Origin: Paenibacillus foliorum
GTDB taxonomy: Bacteria; Bacillota; Bacilli; Paenibacillales; NBRC-103111
Direction of reading: 5' to 3'
Assembly: GCF_013141765.1 (NCBI RefSeq)
Contig: NZ_WHOD01000098.1
Span: 1-63,080, forward strand
Length of the DNA: 63,080 bases
Below are positions 32,055 to 41,632 of the stretch, piece by piece. Both the position numbers and the translations under genes were made by a program. The stretch's first letter is position 1. The number at the start of each line of letters is the position of its first letter. The notes beneath the pieces are model-generated. The model made no database searches and was not told where the DNA came from. It saw only the letters and a program-made list of their open reading frames with translations.

Positions 32055-32757
32055 TTTAGGCGTTTTATATGGTTTGGGCGTCGGTCCAGGCGACCCGGAA
32101 TTGATTACAGTTAAAGCTTTTAGAATTTTAAAGGAATCGCCTGTAATTGCCTACCCTCGTAAAAAAAAGGGAGCTAAGAGCTACGCGCTCGCTATTACGG
32201 AGCTGTATGTAAATACGGAAGAAAAGACAATGATCGGATTAACCTTCCCGATGACCAGAGACCGTGAAGCATTGGAAATGCAGTGGAACAAAACGGTAGA
32301 TTCCGTCTGGGAGCATATTCAACAGGGGAAGAACGTTGCTTTTGTAACCGAAGGCGATCCGATGATTTACAGCACATTTATTCATTTAATGAGATTGATG
32401 AAGGAGCGCCATCCTGAGGTGGGTATAATCTCCATTCCGGGCATTTCCTCGATTAATGCATCTGCATCCCGTCTAGGCATCCCAATGGCTGATGGAGACG
32501 AGCAGATCGCAATTGTCCCGGCTACGGAAGATTATGATACGATGCGGCATGCGATTGAGTCTCATGATTGTATCGTTTTTATCAAGGTGGCTAAGGTAAT
32601 CGATCTGATGATTCGGGTCTTAAGCGATCTTGGTTTGGTGGACAAAGCGGCGGTGCTTACAAAAGTGACCTCTTCGGAGGAAGAGATTTGGCGCAATATT
32701 TTGGAGCTTAAGGGTCGCGAGCTTGAATATCTTACGTTAATGGTGGTGAGGAAATAA
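32047..32757 (+). CDS. cbiL: Cobalt-factor II C20-methyltransferase CbiL
   Basis: This 236-residue SAM-dependent tetrapyrrole methylase has GLGVGPGDPELITVKAF, VTEGDPMIYSTFIHL and SIPGISSINASASRLGIPMA. It adds the C20 methyl to cobalt-sirohydrochlorin. GTG 32047 overlaps the cbiET stop in GTGAGTAA and follows AAGGAGA. Its own TAA shares one base with the cbiF ATG, so translational coupling is likely. Confidence 0.94.
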   Translation: MSNLGVLYGLGVGPGDPELITVKAFRILKESPVIAYPRKKKGAKSYALAITELYVNTEEKTMIGLTFPMTRDREALEMQWNKTVDSVWEHIQQGKNVAFVTEGDPMIYSTFIHLMRLMKERHPEVGIISIPGISSINASASRLGIPMADGDEQIAIVPATEDYDTMRHAIESHDCIVFIKVAKVIDLMIRVLSDLGLVDKAAVLTKVTSSEEEIWRNILELKGRELEYLTLMVVRK

Positions 32758-33533
32758 TGAAAATTTATATCATAGGTGCGGGTCCTGGGGATCCAGATTT
32801 GATTACGGTTAAAGGTCTTCGTATTTTGCAGGAGGCTGACGTTGTTCTGTACACGGATTCGTTGGTTAATGAAGAATTGATCGCCAAGGCTAAGCCTGAT
32901 GCTGAAATTTTGAAAAGCGCGGGGATGGATCTGGACGAAATGGTCCGGGTTATGGTAGATCGTGTCAAGGAAGGCAAAATGGTGGCGAGGGTTCATACGG
33001 GGGATCCTGCTGTGTTCGGGGCGATCATGGAGCAGATTGCTCTTTTGAAAAAGGAAGGTATCGGCTACGAAATCATTCCAGGCGTAAGCTCCGTATTTGC
33101 CTCGGCAGCTGCTGTCGGAGCGGAATTGACTATTCCAGAGCTAACTCAGACGCTAATTCTTACTCGTGCAGAAGGACGGACACCGGTACCTGAGCTGGAG
33201 AAGCTGAAGGACTTGGCTTCGCATCATTGTACTATCGCGTTATTTTTAAGCGCGACCTTAACCAGAAAGGTTGTCACGGAGTTAACAGATGCTGGCTGGA
33301 GCGAGAATACACCGGTTGCTGTCGTACAGCGTGCGACTTGGCCCGATCAACTCATCATACGCACAACACTAGCTAATCTGGAGAAAGATATGAAGGAGAA
33401 CGGCATTCGTTCCCATGCGATGATTTTGGCAGGCTGGGCGCTTGATCCAGAGATTCACACCAACGAAGAATACCGTTCCAAGCTATATGATAAAGAATTT
33501 ACGCACCGCTTCCGCAGAGGGGTGAAACCATGA
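32757..33533 (+). CDS. cbiF: Cobalt-precorrin-4 C11-methyltransferase CbiF
   Basis: The 258-residue protein has IGAGPGDPDLITVKGLRIL, ARVHTGDPAVFGAIMEQ and IPGVSSVFASAAAVGAELT, the diagnostic order for CbiF/CobM, plus ILTRAEGRTPVPE. It adds a methyl group at C11. The start overlaps cbiL by one base and the stop overlaps the cbiG start by four (ATGA). Confidence 0.95.
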   Translation: MKIYIIGAGPGDPDLITVKGLRILQEADVVLYTDSLVNEELIAKAKPDAEILKSAGMDLDEMVRVMVDRVKEGKMVARVHTGDPAVFGAIMEQIALLKKEGIGYEIIPGVSSVFASAAAVGAELTIPELTQTLILTRAEGRTPVPELEKLKDLASHHCTIALFLSATLTRKVVTELTDAGWSENTPVAVVQRATWPDQLIIRTTLANLEKDMKENGIRSHAMILAGWALDPEIHTNEEYRSKLYDKEFTHRFRRGVKP

Positions 33534-34654
33534 TTAAGCTGAGCGAAGGCATCATGCCATCTATTGAACAACGCGGCGATTATGCGATTATTGCTATTAC
33601 TAAGCATGGCGTTGAGATGGCAAGAAAGCTGCAAAGCTCCTTTTCTCATTCGGATTTATATTATATGTCTAAATTTGAGCGTGGGGATGAGGCGGCTCGC
33701 GGCATTCAAATGTTCGAGGGTAGCGTTCGGATGTTATTTCCTGCGTTATTTCCAGCTTATAAAGGCCTTATTATAATTATTTCATTGGGTGCGGTTATCC
33801 GCATGATTGCTCCTTTGCTGGAGGATAAGAAAAAAGATCCCGGTATCGTCGTTATTGACGATAAGGGGGAGAATGTGATCAGCGTGTTATCCGGCCATTT
33901 GGGCGGCGCGAATGAGCTGACTCGTGAGGTGGCAGCGGCACTTAATGCCAGAGCGGTCATTACCACGGCTTCCGATGTGCAGGGGACTATTGCCGTCGAT
34001 TTATTCGGACGTCGCTTCGGCTGGGTTTGGGAGTCGGCGGATAAGCTGACTCCGGTTAGCGCATCTGTTGTCAACGAGGAGCCGGTTGCTGTCGTGCAGG
34101 AGTCAGGCGAAACGGGCTGGTGGCTCTATAATACACCGCTGCCGGAGAACATCCGTGTCTACGCAACGGTAGCTGAAGCGATTGCCGCACAGCCAAAGGC
34201 AGCGCTGGTGGTAACGCACCGAGTGTTGAGCACCGATGAGGAAGAGATTCTCACCAACGGTGTGCTGTATCGGCCGAAGGTGCTTGCGCTTGGCGTAGGC
34301 TGCAACCGTGGAACATCCGCGGAGGAGATCGAGGCGGTGATTGTGGAGACGCTGGCAGAGCTGCAGTTTTCGCTGCGCAGCGTGAAGGCAATCTGCACGA
34401 TCGACCTGAAGAAGGACGAGGAAGGTCTGCTCGCGGTTGTGCAAAAGTATGGCTGGGCGTTCGAAACTTATACGCCAGAGCAGCTGAACGAGGTGTCTAT
34501 CGAGAACCCATCGGACACTGTGTACAAATTCACTGGAGCGTACGCGGTTAGCGAGCCTGCAGCGAAGCTGTACTCTGGCGCTTCAACCCTTGCGCTTGTA
34601 AAGAAAAAATCCGGCAACGTCACTATTTCCGTTGCTGTCATTCCGTTTATATAA
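33530..34654 (+). CDS. cbiG: Cobalt-precorrin-5A hydrolase CbiG
   Basis: The protein has 374 residues with the CbiG N-terminal, middle and C-terminal parts. SLGAVIRMIAPLLEDKKKDP and SVLSGHLGGANELTREVA are highly characteristic, and ALGVGCNRGTSAEEIE marks the C-terminal domain, which ends with STLALVKKKSGNVTISVA. It opens the delta-lactone of cobalt-precorrin-5A and releases acetaldehyde. ATGA overlap with cbiF indicates coupling. Confidence 0.95.
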   Translation: MIKLSEGIMPSIEQRGDYAIIAITKHGVEMARKLQSSFSHSDLYYMSKFERGDEAARGIQMFEGSVRMLFPALFPAYKGLIIIISLGAVIRMIAPLLEDKKKDPGIVVIDDKGENVISVLSGHLGGANELTREVAAALNARAVITTASDVQGTIAVDLFGRRFGWVWESADKLTPVSASVVNEEPVAVVQESGETGWWLYNTPLPENIRVYATVAEAIAAQPKAALVVTHRVLSTDEEEILTNGVLYRPKVLALGVGCNRGTSAEEIEAVIVETLAELQFSLRSVKAICTIDLKKDEEGLLAVVQKYGWAFETYTPEQLNEVSIENPSDTVYKFTGAYAVSEPAAKLYSGASTLALVKKKSGNVTISVAVIPFI

Positions 34655-34679
34655 GAAAAATCCGTCAGGAGCTAATCTT

Positions 34680-36101
34680 ATGACTGTTAGAAAATTAGTA
34701 ATCGCCGGAACAGGCAGCGGCGTTGGCAAAACTACGCTGACCATCGGGCTGATGGCAGCACTTCGCAGTAGGGGTCATCAGGTACAGGGCTTCAAATGCG
34801 GCCCCGATTATATCGACCCAACTTATCATACCGCTGTTACCGGCCGCATCTCACGCAATCTCGACAGCTATATGCTGTCTCACGATATAGTAAAAGAGCT
34901 ATACGCCAGAGCCAGCCGTGATGCGGATATCTCTATCATAGAAGGTGTAATGGGCTTCTACGATGGCAAAAATCCAAAAACCAATGAAGGCAGCACAGCA
35001 GAAATCAGCATGCTGCTGGATGCGCCTGTGCTGCTCGTGGTTAACTGCCAGAGCATGGCGCGGAGTGCCGCTGCTATTGTCAAAGGGTTCCAGGCTCTGG
35101 AACCCCGCGCACGTATCGTTGGCGTCATTGCCAACCGATGCGGAAGTGAAAGCCACTTCCGCATGGTCCGCGACGCCATTGAGCAGGAATGCGGAATCCC
35201 TGTAGTGGGATTCCTGCTGCGCAGCGACGACATCCAGATGCCTGAGCGTCATCTGGGCCTTGTTCCATCGGTTGAACGCGGGGAGCTGCAGCCGTTCTTT
35301 GATCGGCTGTCTGCGCTTATCACCGCTACCATCGATGTACAGCGGATCTGGGAGCTGGCGGAATCCCCAGCGGTGGAACTGCCTGATGCAGACGGATTTA
35401 ACTTATTCCGTCATCGAGGCAGTCAAGCAGTCAAAATCGCTATTGCAAAGGACTCGGCTTTCAATTTTTATTATCAAGAAAATATAGAGCTGTTGGAAGC
35501 CTATGGTGCTGAATGCGTCTATTTCTCTCCATTAGCGGGGGAATCACTACCTGAGGGCGTGCACGGACTTTACCTAGGCGGAGGCTTCCCTGAGGAATTT
35601 GCTGACCGGCTAACAGCAGATGAACCCGTTAAGGATTCCATACGCAGCGCAATCCAACAAGGGCTTCCAACTTTGGCCGAATGCGGAGGCTATATGTATC
35701 TCACGGAAGCTATCGAGGACACGCAGGGTCAGAGGTTTCCGATGCTGGGAATCATCCCTGGATTTGTCCGAATGCAGCCCAGATTAGCCGCACTTGGTTA
35801 TCGGGACATCACAGGCACGGAAGGTAACTTCCTGCTAGGTCCAACGGATAAAGCGAAAGGGCATGAGTTTCACTACTCCACCTATCAACCGCTTCCTGAT
35901 ATCGAGATTCCGTACGCCTATGAGACTAAGGGGATGCGTGGAGTTAAGCAGGAAGGCTACCGCAATGAACTAGGCAATCTAATAGCGGGCTATACGCATA
36001 TTCATTTTGCTTCGGAGCCTGACTTGGTGCAGCGATGGATCACTAAATGCCTGGACTATAAAGATAACATTTTAACCTCTCATTCAAAAAGGAGCCATTG
36101 A
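34680..36101 (+). CDS. cbiA: Cobyrinate a,c-diamide synthase CbiA
   Basis: The 473-residue ATP- and glutamine-dependent amidase has a P-loop in AGTGSGVGKTTLTIGLM, then GFKCGPDYIDPTYH and EGVMGFYDG. The C-terminal class-I glutamine amidotransferase half has YLGGGFPEEFADRL and the cysteine in LAECGGYMYL. It amidates side chains a and c. ATG 34680 after GTCAGGAG is preferred to a frame extension from 34632 that overlaps cbiG. Confidence 0.95.
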   Translation: MTVRKLVIAGTGSGVGKTTLTIGLMAALRSRGHQVQGFKCGPDYIDPTYHTAVTGRISRNLDSYMLSHDIVKELYARASRDADISIIEGVMGFYDGKNPKTNEGSTAEISMLLDAPVLLVVNCQSMARSAAAIVKGFQALEPRARIVGVIANRCGSESHFRMVRDAIEQECGIPVVGFLLRSDDIQMPERHLGLVPSVERGELQPFFDRLSALITATIDVQRIWELAESPAVELPDADGFNLFRHRGSQAVKIAIAKDSAFNFYYQENIELLEAYGAECVYFSPLAGESLPEGVHGLYLGGGFPEEFADRLTADEPVKDSIRSAIQQGLPTLAECGGYMYLTEAIEDTQGQRFPMLGIIPGFVRMQPRLAALGYRDITGTEGNFLLGPTDKAKGHEFHYSTYQPLPDIEIPYAYETKGMRGVKQEGYRNELGNLIAGYTHIHFASEPDLVQRWITKCLDYKDNILTSHSKRSH

Positions 36102-36103
36102 CC

Positions 36104-36661
36104 ATGTCTGTTATAAAACTATTACAGCAGCGCAGAGCTATTAGAAATGTAAAGCCGGTTGAAGTAGAAGATGAGAAAATTCATGCGCTACTTGAAGCAG
36201 CTACGCTAGCGCCGAATGACCGACTTCGTGAGCCTTGGCATTTTTATGTAATTAGGGGAGAGTCCAAGCAGCGTTATGAAGCTTTGGCTTTAGAATATTT
36301 GGAGGAACGTTTCCCAACCAAACCGAATTTGGTGAAGGAATCGTTGAAGGTGTTAACGGCAACGCCTCTAGTTATTGTAGTTACCTCGGATGTTATTCCG
36401 AATGACAGTGCCTCATCCAAAGATAATGAGTACGCAACAGCATGCGCGATTCACTCGATGTGGCTTGCTGCAGGAGAGCTTGGATTAGGGCTAGTTTGGA
36501 GAACCCGTGGAATAGGCCTTGTCCATGATGAACGTATGCATCAGTTTATCGGCTCACCTGAAAATAAGCAAGTTGTCGGTACTCTGTTCATCGGCTATCC
36601 GGCTGACGAAACAGCGCCAACTGCCAGAACCCCTCACCGTGACAAAATGACTTTCTTATAA
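36104..36661 (+). CDS. Nitroreductase-family flavoprotein at the end of the B12 operon
   Basis: The protein has 185 residues of the FMN-binding nitroreductase fold: SVIKLLQQRRAIRNVKP, LEAATLAPNDRLREPWHFYV and GELGLGLVWRTRGIGL. It starts 2 bases after cbiA with AAAGGAG upstream. BluB, which makes dimethylbenzimidazole, is a relative, but this sequence looks like a general nitroreductase. Its place directly after cbiA suggests reduction of cob(II)yrinate a,c-diamide before adenosylation, or flavin supply. That role is inference. Confidence 0.82.
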   Translation: MSVIKLLQQRRAIRNVKPVEVEDEKIHALLEAATLAPNDRLREPWHFYVIRGESKQRYEALALEYLEERFPTKPNLVKESLKVLTATPLVIVVTSDVIPNDSASSKDNEYATACAIHSMWLAAGELGLGLVWRTRGIGLVHDERMHQFIGSPENKQVVGTLFIGYPADETAPTARTPHRDKMTFL

Positions 36662-36678
36662 TTATTAGACTGATAAGT

Positions 36679-36751
36679 GTGCTCCAACCCTTCGTATAGT
36701 GCTGTTGTTTTCGCAAACACCATTATGGCTAGGGCTGGAGCACTTTTTTTT
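36679..36751 (+). terminator. Terminator of the B12 operon
   Basis: GTGCTCCAACCCT (36680-36692) pairs with AGGGCTGGAGCAC (36731-36743) with one mismatch across a long loop, followed by nine T. The remaining bases to 36998 hold no supported gene. Confidence 0.8.
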
Positions 36752-36998
36752 ATATCCTCACTTGTGATACCTGTTGCAGAGCTATGCATCCCGAGTTTTA
36801 CAAAGCTGAACCAACTATGACTACAATCGGAACTAGGTTTTGCGCTTGAGTCTAATTTGTTGGATAATGGAAAGGATTGGATTACTCAATTCAGGACTAT
36901 CGATATGGAGATGGATATTGCTGGTGCTGAAGAAAACATACACTCATGCACATCCTTGCCAAGTCATCTTCTGAAATAAAATAGTAGGAGGGATAATA

Positions 36999-38009
36999 AT
37001 GGAACAAGCTTCAGCTAAAGAAATTTCTTTTTATAATGTACCTGCAATCGAGCTAATCTCAGGAGGTTATCGAGCCGTTATCGTTCCTGAAATCGGGAGC
37101 AATATGGTAGAACTGAGCCGACCGGGAGAGAACTTAAGCTTTTTGCGTACTCCAGAGAGCTCCGAGCAGCTGCGCACAGCAGGGCAGCGGTATGGAATTC
37201 CACCATTATTTCCGCCCAACCGAATTATGGGTGGTAAGTTCTCTACTCCTTTTCGCGATTACGTACTCCCTTTGAACAGTTCGGACGGAGAGCATTTTAT
37301 GCATGGTATTCTTCATAAAAGGGCTTGGGAGATCAAAGGTTACAGCGTCCGCGATGACGGTGCAGCCCAGATTGTTCTCCATATGGATATGGGAAAGCAA
37401 GGAGAAATGTTTGCTTATTTCCCGCATGAATTTTCTTATGAACTGACATATATTTTGTCCGAGCAAGGGTTAGAGCAGCAGGTCCGAATTGAAAACTATG
37501 GTGAAGAACCGATGCCGCTAGGAGTAGGCTTCCACACTGCCTTTCGGGTGCCATTCCATGCAGAGGGGCAAGAGCAGGATTATCGTTTAAAGGTGTCTGT
37601 AGGAGAGAAGTGGGAGCTAACGCCTCTGTTTGTGCCTACAGGTACTCTGATGCCGCTTGATGAGAAGGATCAGCAGCTGCTTGGAGAGGGAATTCAGCCA
37701 ACAGGAGAAGCCTATGCGAGTCACTTGACTAGTAAAGCCGTAGAGCGCAACGGAAAAAGCTTTCATGGTGCCGAACTCATAGATACCGTACGGAATATAA
37801 GTCTTGTGTACGAGGTAGACAAGGTATTTGAACATTGGACCCTATGGAATGATGACGGACAAAGCCGATTTATTTGCCCTGAGCCGCAAACATGGGCAAT
37901 TAATGCACCCAATGTGCTGCTTCCGGATGAAGTTACAGGGTTTCAATTGCTTGTGCCAGGAGCTGTATGGACAGCTACATGCCGGATGTATGCAGTAAGC
38001 GGAGAATGA
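36999..38009 (+). CDS. Aldose 1-epimerase family protein
   Basis: The 336-residue beta-sandwich protein of the galactose-mutarotase superfamily has histidines in FMHGILHKRAWE and GVGFHTAFRVPF, and the C-terminal glutamate in ICPEPQTWAINAPN. It interconverts sugar anomers. AGTAGGAGGG precedes the ATG. A Gfo/Idh/MocA dehydrogenase, an MFS transporter and a LacI regulator follow in the same direction at 54-129 base spacing, suggesting a small sugar-utilisation unit. Confidence 0.85.
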   Translation: MEQASAKEISFYNVPAIELISGGYRAVIVPEIGSNMVELSRPGENLSFLRTPESSEQLRTAGQRYGIPPLFPPNRIMGGKFSTPFRDYVLPLNSSDGEHFMHGILHKRAWEIKGYSVRDDGAAQIVLHMDMGKQGEMFAYFPHEFSYELTYILSEQGLEQQVRIENYGEEPMPLGVGFHTAFRVPFHAEGQEQDYRLKVSVGEKWELTPLFVPTGTLMPLDEKDQQLLGEGIQPTGEAYASHLTSKAVERNGKSFHGAELIDTVRNISLVYEVDKVFEHWTLWNDDGQSRFICPEPQTWAINAPNVLLPDEVTGFQLLVPGAVWTATCRMYAVSGE

Positions 38010-38063
38010 TGATCAGCTTTTAAGCGAGCCAACTATTATAAACTCATATAAAGGGAGAGATAT

Positions 38064-39041
38064 ATGATGTCTTTAAAAATTGGTTTTGTCGGTACGGGCT
38101 CTTTTACTCGTTTTCACTGTAATTTGCTCGCGAAGATGGAAGATGTGGAAGTCACAGCATTCTGTGGAACAAGCTTGGATAAGGCGGAGAAGGCTGCATC
38201 AGGTTGGAACGAAGCCAAGGGCTATGATTCAATCACAAGTATGTTGGACGCCCAAGCCTTGGATGCTGTTTACATTTGCGTACCGCCTATGGCTCATGGT
38301 GAAACCGAATATGCTTTGATTGAACGTGGCATTCCCTTTTTTGTTGAGAAACCGCTGGGTTTGGATATCGAGCTTCCTACAGACATATTGTACAAAATAA
38401 ACGCTCAAAAGCTGATTACATCCGTCGGCTACCATTTCCGTTACATGGAATCTACAAAACGTGCAGCAGAGCTGCTTAAGCAAAGAAAAATTGGAATGGC
38501 GCTTGGGCAATGGATGGGCAGTATGCCAAAGGTAGGCTGGTGGCGGAAGCAGGATGGTTCAGGCGGTCAATTCATCGAGCAGACCTCGCATATTGTTGAT
38601 TTGATGCGTTATTTAATGGGCGATGTTGAAGAAGTATACGCAGCTTATGCCAATCGTGTTATGCATGAGGTAGAGGAAGGGGTAACGGTTCCCGATGTAG
38701 GAACAGTCACAGTCAAAATGGCTAGTGGGGCTATTGCAACGATATCGAATACTTGCATTTTACCAGGCGATGGACCGATAGGATTTCAAATATACACAGA
38801 TCAAGGATTGCTGGAAATTACTAAGGATAGCATAAGAGAATTTGGTAAATCCTTTGTAATTGAGCACAAAAATATCAATAATCCGTATGTTCGCGAGCAC
38901 GAAGCATTTCTTCACGCTGTTAGAACGGGAGACAGCTCTCGTATACTATCGCCTTATGCAGATTCAGTGAAAACGCAGGCAGTCACTTACGCAGCTATTC
39001 GCTCCGCGGCAGCTGGTGCGCCGATTCGTATCAGTAACTAA
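38064..39041 (+). CDS. Gfo/Idh/MocA family oxidoreductase
   Basis: The 325-residue NAD(P)-dependent dehydrogenase has a Rossmann start IGFVGTGSFTRFHCNLL, the family motif FFVEKPLGL with the conserved lysine, and GGQFIEQTSHIVDLMRYLMG lining the substrate pocket. Family members oxidise inositols, glucose derivatives or sugar acids. AAAGGGAGAG precedes ATG 38064, with a second in-frame ATG at 38067. Exact substrate unknown. Confidence 0.9.
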   Translation: MMSLKIGFVGTGSFTRFHCNLLAKMEDVEVTAFCGTSLDKAEKAASGWNEAKGYDSITSMLDAQALDAVYICVPPMAHGETEYALIERGIPFFVEKPLGLDIELPTDILYKINAQKLITSVGYHFRYMESTKRAAELLKQRKIGMALGQWMGSMPKVGWWRKQDGSGGQFIEQTSHIVDLMRYLMGDVEEVYAAYANRVMHEVEEGVTVPDVGTVTVKMASGAIATISNTCILPGDGPIGFQIYTDQGLLEITKDSIREFGKSFVIEHKNINNPYVREHEAFLHAVRTGDSSRILSPYADSVKTQAVTYAAIRSAAAGAPIRISN

Positions 39042-39124
39042 TAAGTATATGCATGGGCTGAATTGCGTCAGAGCCGTATCGTGGGGCGATCTAGAATTAG
39101 CATTAATGAGAGGATGATATAGCT

Positions 39125-40357
39125 ATGTCATCAGCAACACCGGGAGTGGCGGGATTACTCCGTAACCGGTTTGTGCAAGCAATTTTATTATCGGGGCTTT
39201 TCTTGCAGATTGGGATATGGGTACGGAACTTTGCCATACTGCTGTTTGTAATGGATAAGACGAATGGAGATCCATTCGCAGTTTCAATGATTTCAGTGGC
39301 GGAATTTGCGCCGATTTTTATTTTTTCCTTTATTGGAGGCACGTTCGCAGACCGATGGAGACCTAAAAGAACTATGGTGTGGTGTGATCTCCTTAGTGCT
39401 GTATCGATATTAGCTGTGCTCCTGACATTGTCGTTCGGCACATGGAAAGCCGTATTTTTTGCAACATTGGTTTCGGCTATTTTGTCGCAGTTTTCCCAGC
39501 CATCAGGCATGCGGTTGTTTAAAATTCACGTTCCAGGGGAGCTGATGCAGCTAGGAATGTCGTTGTATCAAACGATGTTTGCTATCTTTATGGTTCTTGG
39601 TCCAATAATGGGAACGTTCGTGTACCAACGATATGGAATTGAAGTTGCGATAGGCATCATGGGTGTCGCCTTCATTCTTTCTGCAGCTGTGTTGATGCTT
39701 TTGCCTCCTGATAAAGAACTCGAGGAAACGAATAAGACGACTACGCTGTCCCAGGAAATGGCGGCAGGGTTCCGCTATGTGCTATCGAAAAAAGCTCTAA
39801 CAACGCTTGGCGGTTGCTTTATGGTGGCTGGGCTGGCACTTGGGTTGATTCAGCCGCTGGGTGTCTTTCTGGTTACAGAACGATTGAGCTTGCCCAAGGA
39901 ATATATTCAATGGCTAATGATGGCCAACGGTTTGGCAATGATAGCAGGCGGTGGCTTAACGATGGGCTTAACTAAAAAGTTAGCTCCGCAAACACTATTG
40001 GCCTTCGGTATGGTGGTTAGCGCAGTCAGTATGATCGTGACGGGTTTATCCACTTCATTGTGGCTGACTTTGGGCGCTCAGTTTTTAGGCGGATTTGTTC
40101 TTCCCGCGATTCAGATTGGTATTAATACGATGATTTTGCAAAATACAGAGGAAGCTTTTGTCGGCCGGGTTAACGGAATTCTAAGTCCGCTATTCATGGG
40201 GGCGATGGTGCTAACGATGAGTATGGCCGGCTGGCTGAAAGGGGTATTCAACATTGTTATCATGTATGAAACCGCTGCGGTCTTGTTCATCATTGGAGCA
40301 CTGCTGATGATTCCGCTCTTCCGAATGAGCGGGATTCGGCCGGAGCTGGAGCCGTAA
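39125..40357 (+). CDS. Major facilitator superfamily transporter
   Basis: The 410-residue protein has about twelve hydrophobic segments and the MFS loop signature GGTFADRWRPKRTM after segment 2. ATG follows TGAGAGGATG. It is of the MFS_1 or enterobactin-exporter-like (MFS_3) type. Context suggests sugar or polyol movement, but a drug-efflux role is equally possible from sequence. Confidence 0.85.
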   Translation: MSSATPGVAGLLRNRFVQAILLSGLFLQIGIWVRNFAILLFVMDKTNGDPFAVSMISVAEFAPIFIFSFIGGTFADRWRPKRTMVWCDLLSAVSILAVLLTLSFGTWKAVFFATLVSAILSQFSQPSGMRLFKIHVPGELMQLGMSLYQTMFAIFMVLGPIMGTFVYQRYGIEVAIGIMGVAFILSAAVLMLLPPDKELEETNKTTTLSQEMAAGFRYVLSKKALTTLGGCFMVAGLALGLIQPLGVFLVTERLSLPKEYIQWLMMANGLAMIAGGGLTMGLTKKLAPQTLLAFGMVVSAVSMIVTGLSTSLWLTLGAQFLGGFVLPAIQIGINTMILQNTEEAFVGRVNGILSPLFMGAMVLTMSMAGWLKGVFNIVIMYETAAVLFIIGALLMIPLFRMSGIRPELEP

Positions 40358-40486
40358 GGAAAAAACAGCTTTCTTCGTAACATAGACCGTCGTTCTGCGT
40401 ATCCGATTAGGATATAGGGATAGTGGAATAGGAAGGCAGCTTTACCTTGGCATGTTTTGACTCTTATAGTAAGGGAAGTTTTTTTG

Positions 40487-41473
40487 ATGAGTTCTGTGAA
40501 AGAAGTGGCGGAAAGAGCGGGTGTTTCACCTGCGACGGTTTCCCGGGTCATTAATAATGATCCTACTGTGAAACCGGAAACACGTAGGAAGGTGCAGCAA
40601 ATTATTGAGCTGATTAACTATAAGCCGAACCAGTTTGCCAAAAATCTCCGGAAGCAGGCAAGCAAAATTATCGTCATGGTTCTTCCTACGATGAATAATC
40701 CGTTTTTTGCCGGTATCGCTAGAGGTGCTCAAGCGGCCACTTATAAAAACGGTTATCATATCATTACAGGAACAACGGAGTTTAATAAATGGCAGCTGGA
40801 TGCTTATATTAATTTGCTGAGAACGAATCTGGCCGACGGTATCATTTTCGTTTCGCTGCATGCAAGCAAGGATGTTTTAGGTGATGTATTTAATAAATAC
40901 CCGGTTGTATTATGCAATGAGTATTTTGAGGATCTGGAAGTTCCCTGTGTGACCATTGATAACCATAAAGCTGGCTATGATGCGGCACGAGAGCTCACCA
41001 GCAGAGGGAAAAAGAACATCGCTTATGTCACCGGGACAAGAAAATCCAGCTCAGGTGCAGGGCGTTTAAACGGATACAAGCAAGCGTTAAGCGAAGCTGG
41101 GATCGACTATAATCCTCATCTTGTTGTGAAAGCGAAAAGTGTGCTGGAGCAAATTAAAGATGCTATTAACGGAATTAAGGAAAAGGGACTGGAGATTGAC
41201 GCTATATTGACAAATTCGGATCTACAGGCTTCCTACATTCTGAAGGGAATAAAGGATAGGACCATATTTTTACCTCCGGATATAAGTCTGATTAGTTTCG
41301 ACGGGACATTTGTATCCGAAATTACGAATCCTAGTTTGACGACAGTTGCACAGCCCATGTATGAATTAGGTTATAAATCTGTGGAAATGCTGATTCAGAA
41401 ATTGCAAAACAAAAACCATATTCAGGAGAATGTAGTGCATCTCCCGCATCAGTTAATTATTAGAGAAACATGA
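40487..41473 (+). CDS. LacI-family transcriptional regulator
   Basis: The 328-residue protein has an N-terminal LacI helix-turn-helix with hinge (SVKEVAERAGVSPATVSRVI; YKPNQFAKNLRKQ) followed by a periplasmic-binding-type effector domain (PTMNNPFFAGIARGA; VPCVTIDNHKAGYDAAREL; DISLISFDGTF). ATG 40487 follows AAGGGAAG; a longer frame from 40457 lacks a ribosome site. A CG-centred palindrome typical of this family lies 144 bases after its stop in the promoter of the LTD-SLH operon, which is therefore a likely target. Confidence 0.92.
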   Translation: MSSVKEVAERAGVSPATVSRVINNDPTVKPETRRKVQQIIELINYKPNQFAKNLRKQASKIIVMVLPTMNNPFFAGIARGAQAATYKNGYHIITGTTEFNKWQLDAYINLLRTNLADGIIFVSLHASKDVLGDVFNKYPVVLCNEYFEDLEVPCVTIDNHKAGYDAARELTSRGKKNIAYVTGTRKSSSGAGRLNGYKQALSEAGIDYNPHLVVKAKSVLEQIKDAINGIKEKGLEIDAILTNSDLQASYILKGIKDRTIFLPPDISLISFDGTFVSEITNPSLTTVAQPMYELGYKSVEMLIQKLQNKNHIQENVVHLPHQLIIRET

Positions 41474-41569
41474 GGATAAGATATCAGTATTCGGTGCTGC
41501 CCTTACATGGCTGTTTTACGCCTTGAAGGGTGGCATTTATTTTGATCAAGGCATTTTCACAAAAAAACA

Positions 41570-41598
41570 TTGATATATTAAATAATATATAATATATT
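41570..41598 (+). promoter_or_regulatory. Promoter of the LTD surface operon
   Basis: TTGATA (41570-41575), exactly 17 bases, TATATT (41593-41598), in very AT-rich DNA. Transcription would begin near 41605, giving a leader of about 280 bases before ATG 41884. Confidence 0.7.
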
Positions 41599-41616
41599 TA
41601 TAACGTATAAATAAAA

Positions 41617-41632
41617 ATGAAATCGATTTCAT
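41617..41632. promoter_or_regulatory. LacI/CcpA-type operator
   Basis: ATGAAATCGATTTCAT is a perfect 16-base palindrome with central CG, about 12 bases downstream of the expected start site. It suits a LacI-family repressor and also fits the loose cre consensus TGNAANCGNNNNCA, so either the adjacent LacI protein or CcpA may bind. Confidence 0.7.

Noticed and set aside
36104..36661. Calling the nitroreductase BluB
   Set aside because: The sequence follows general nitroreductase blocks and I cannot confirm BluB-specific residues.
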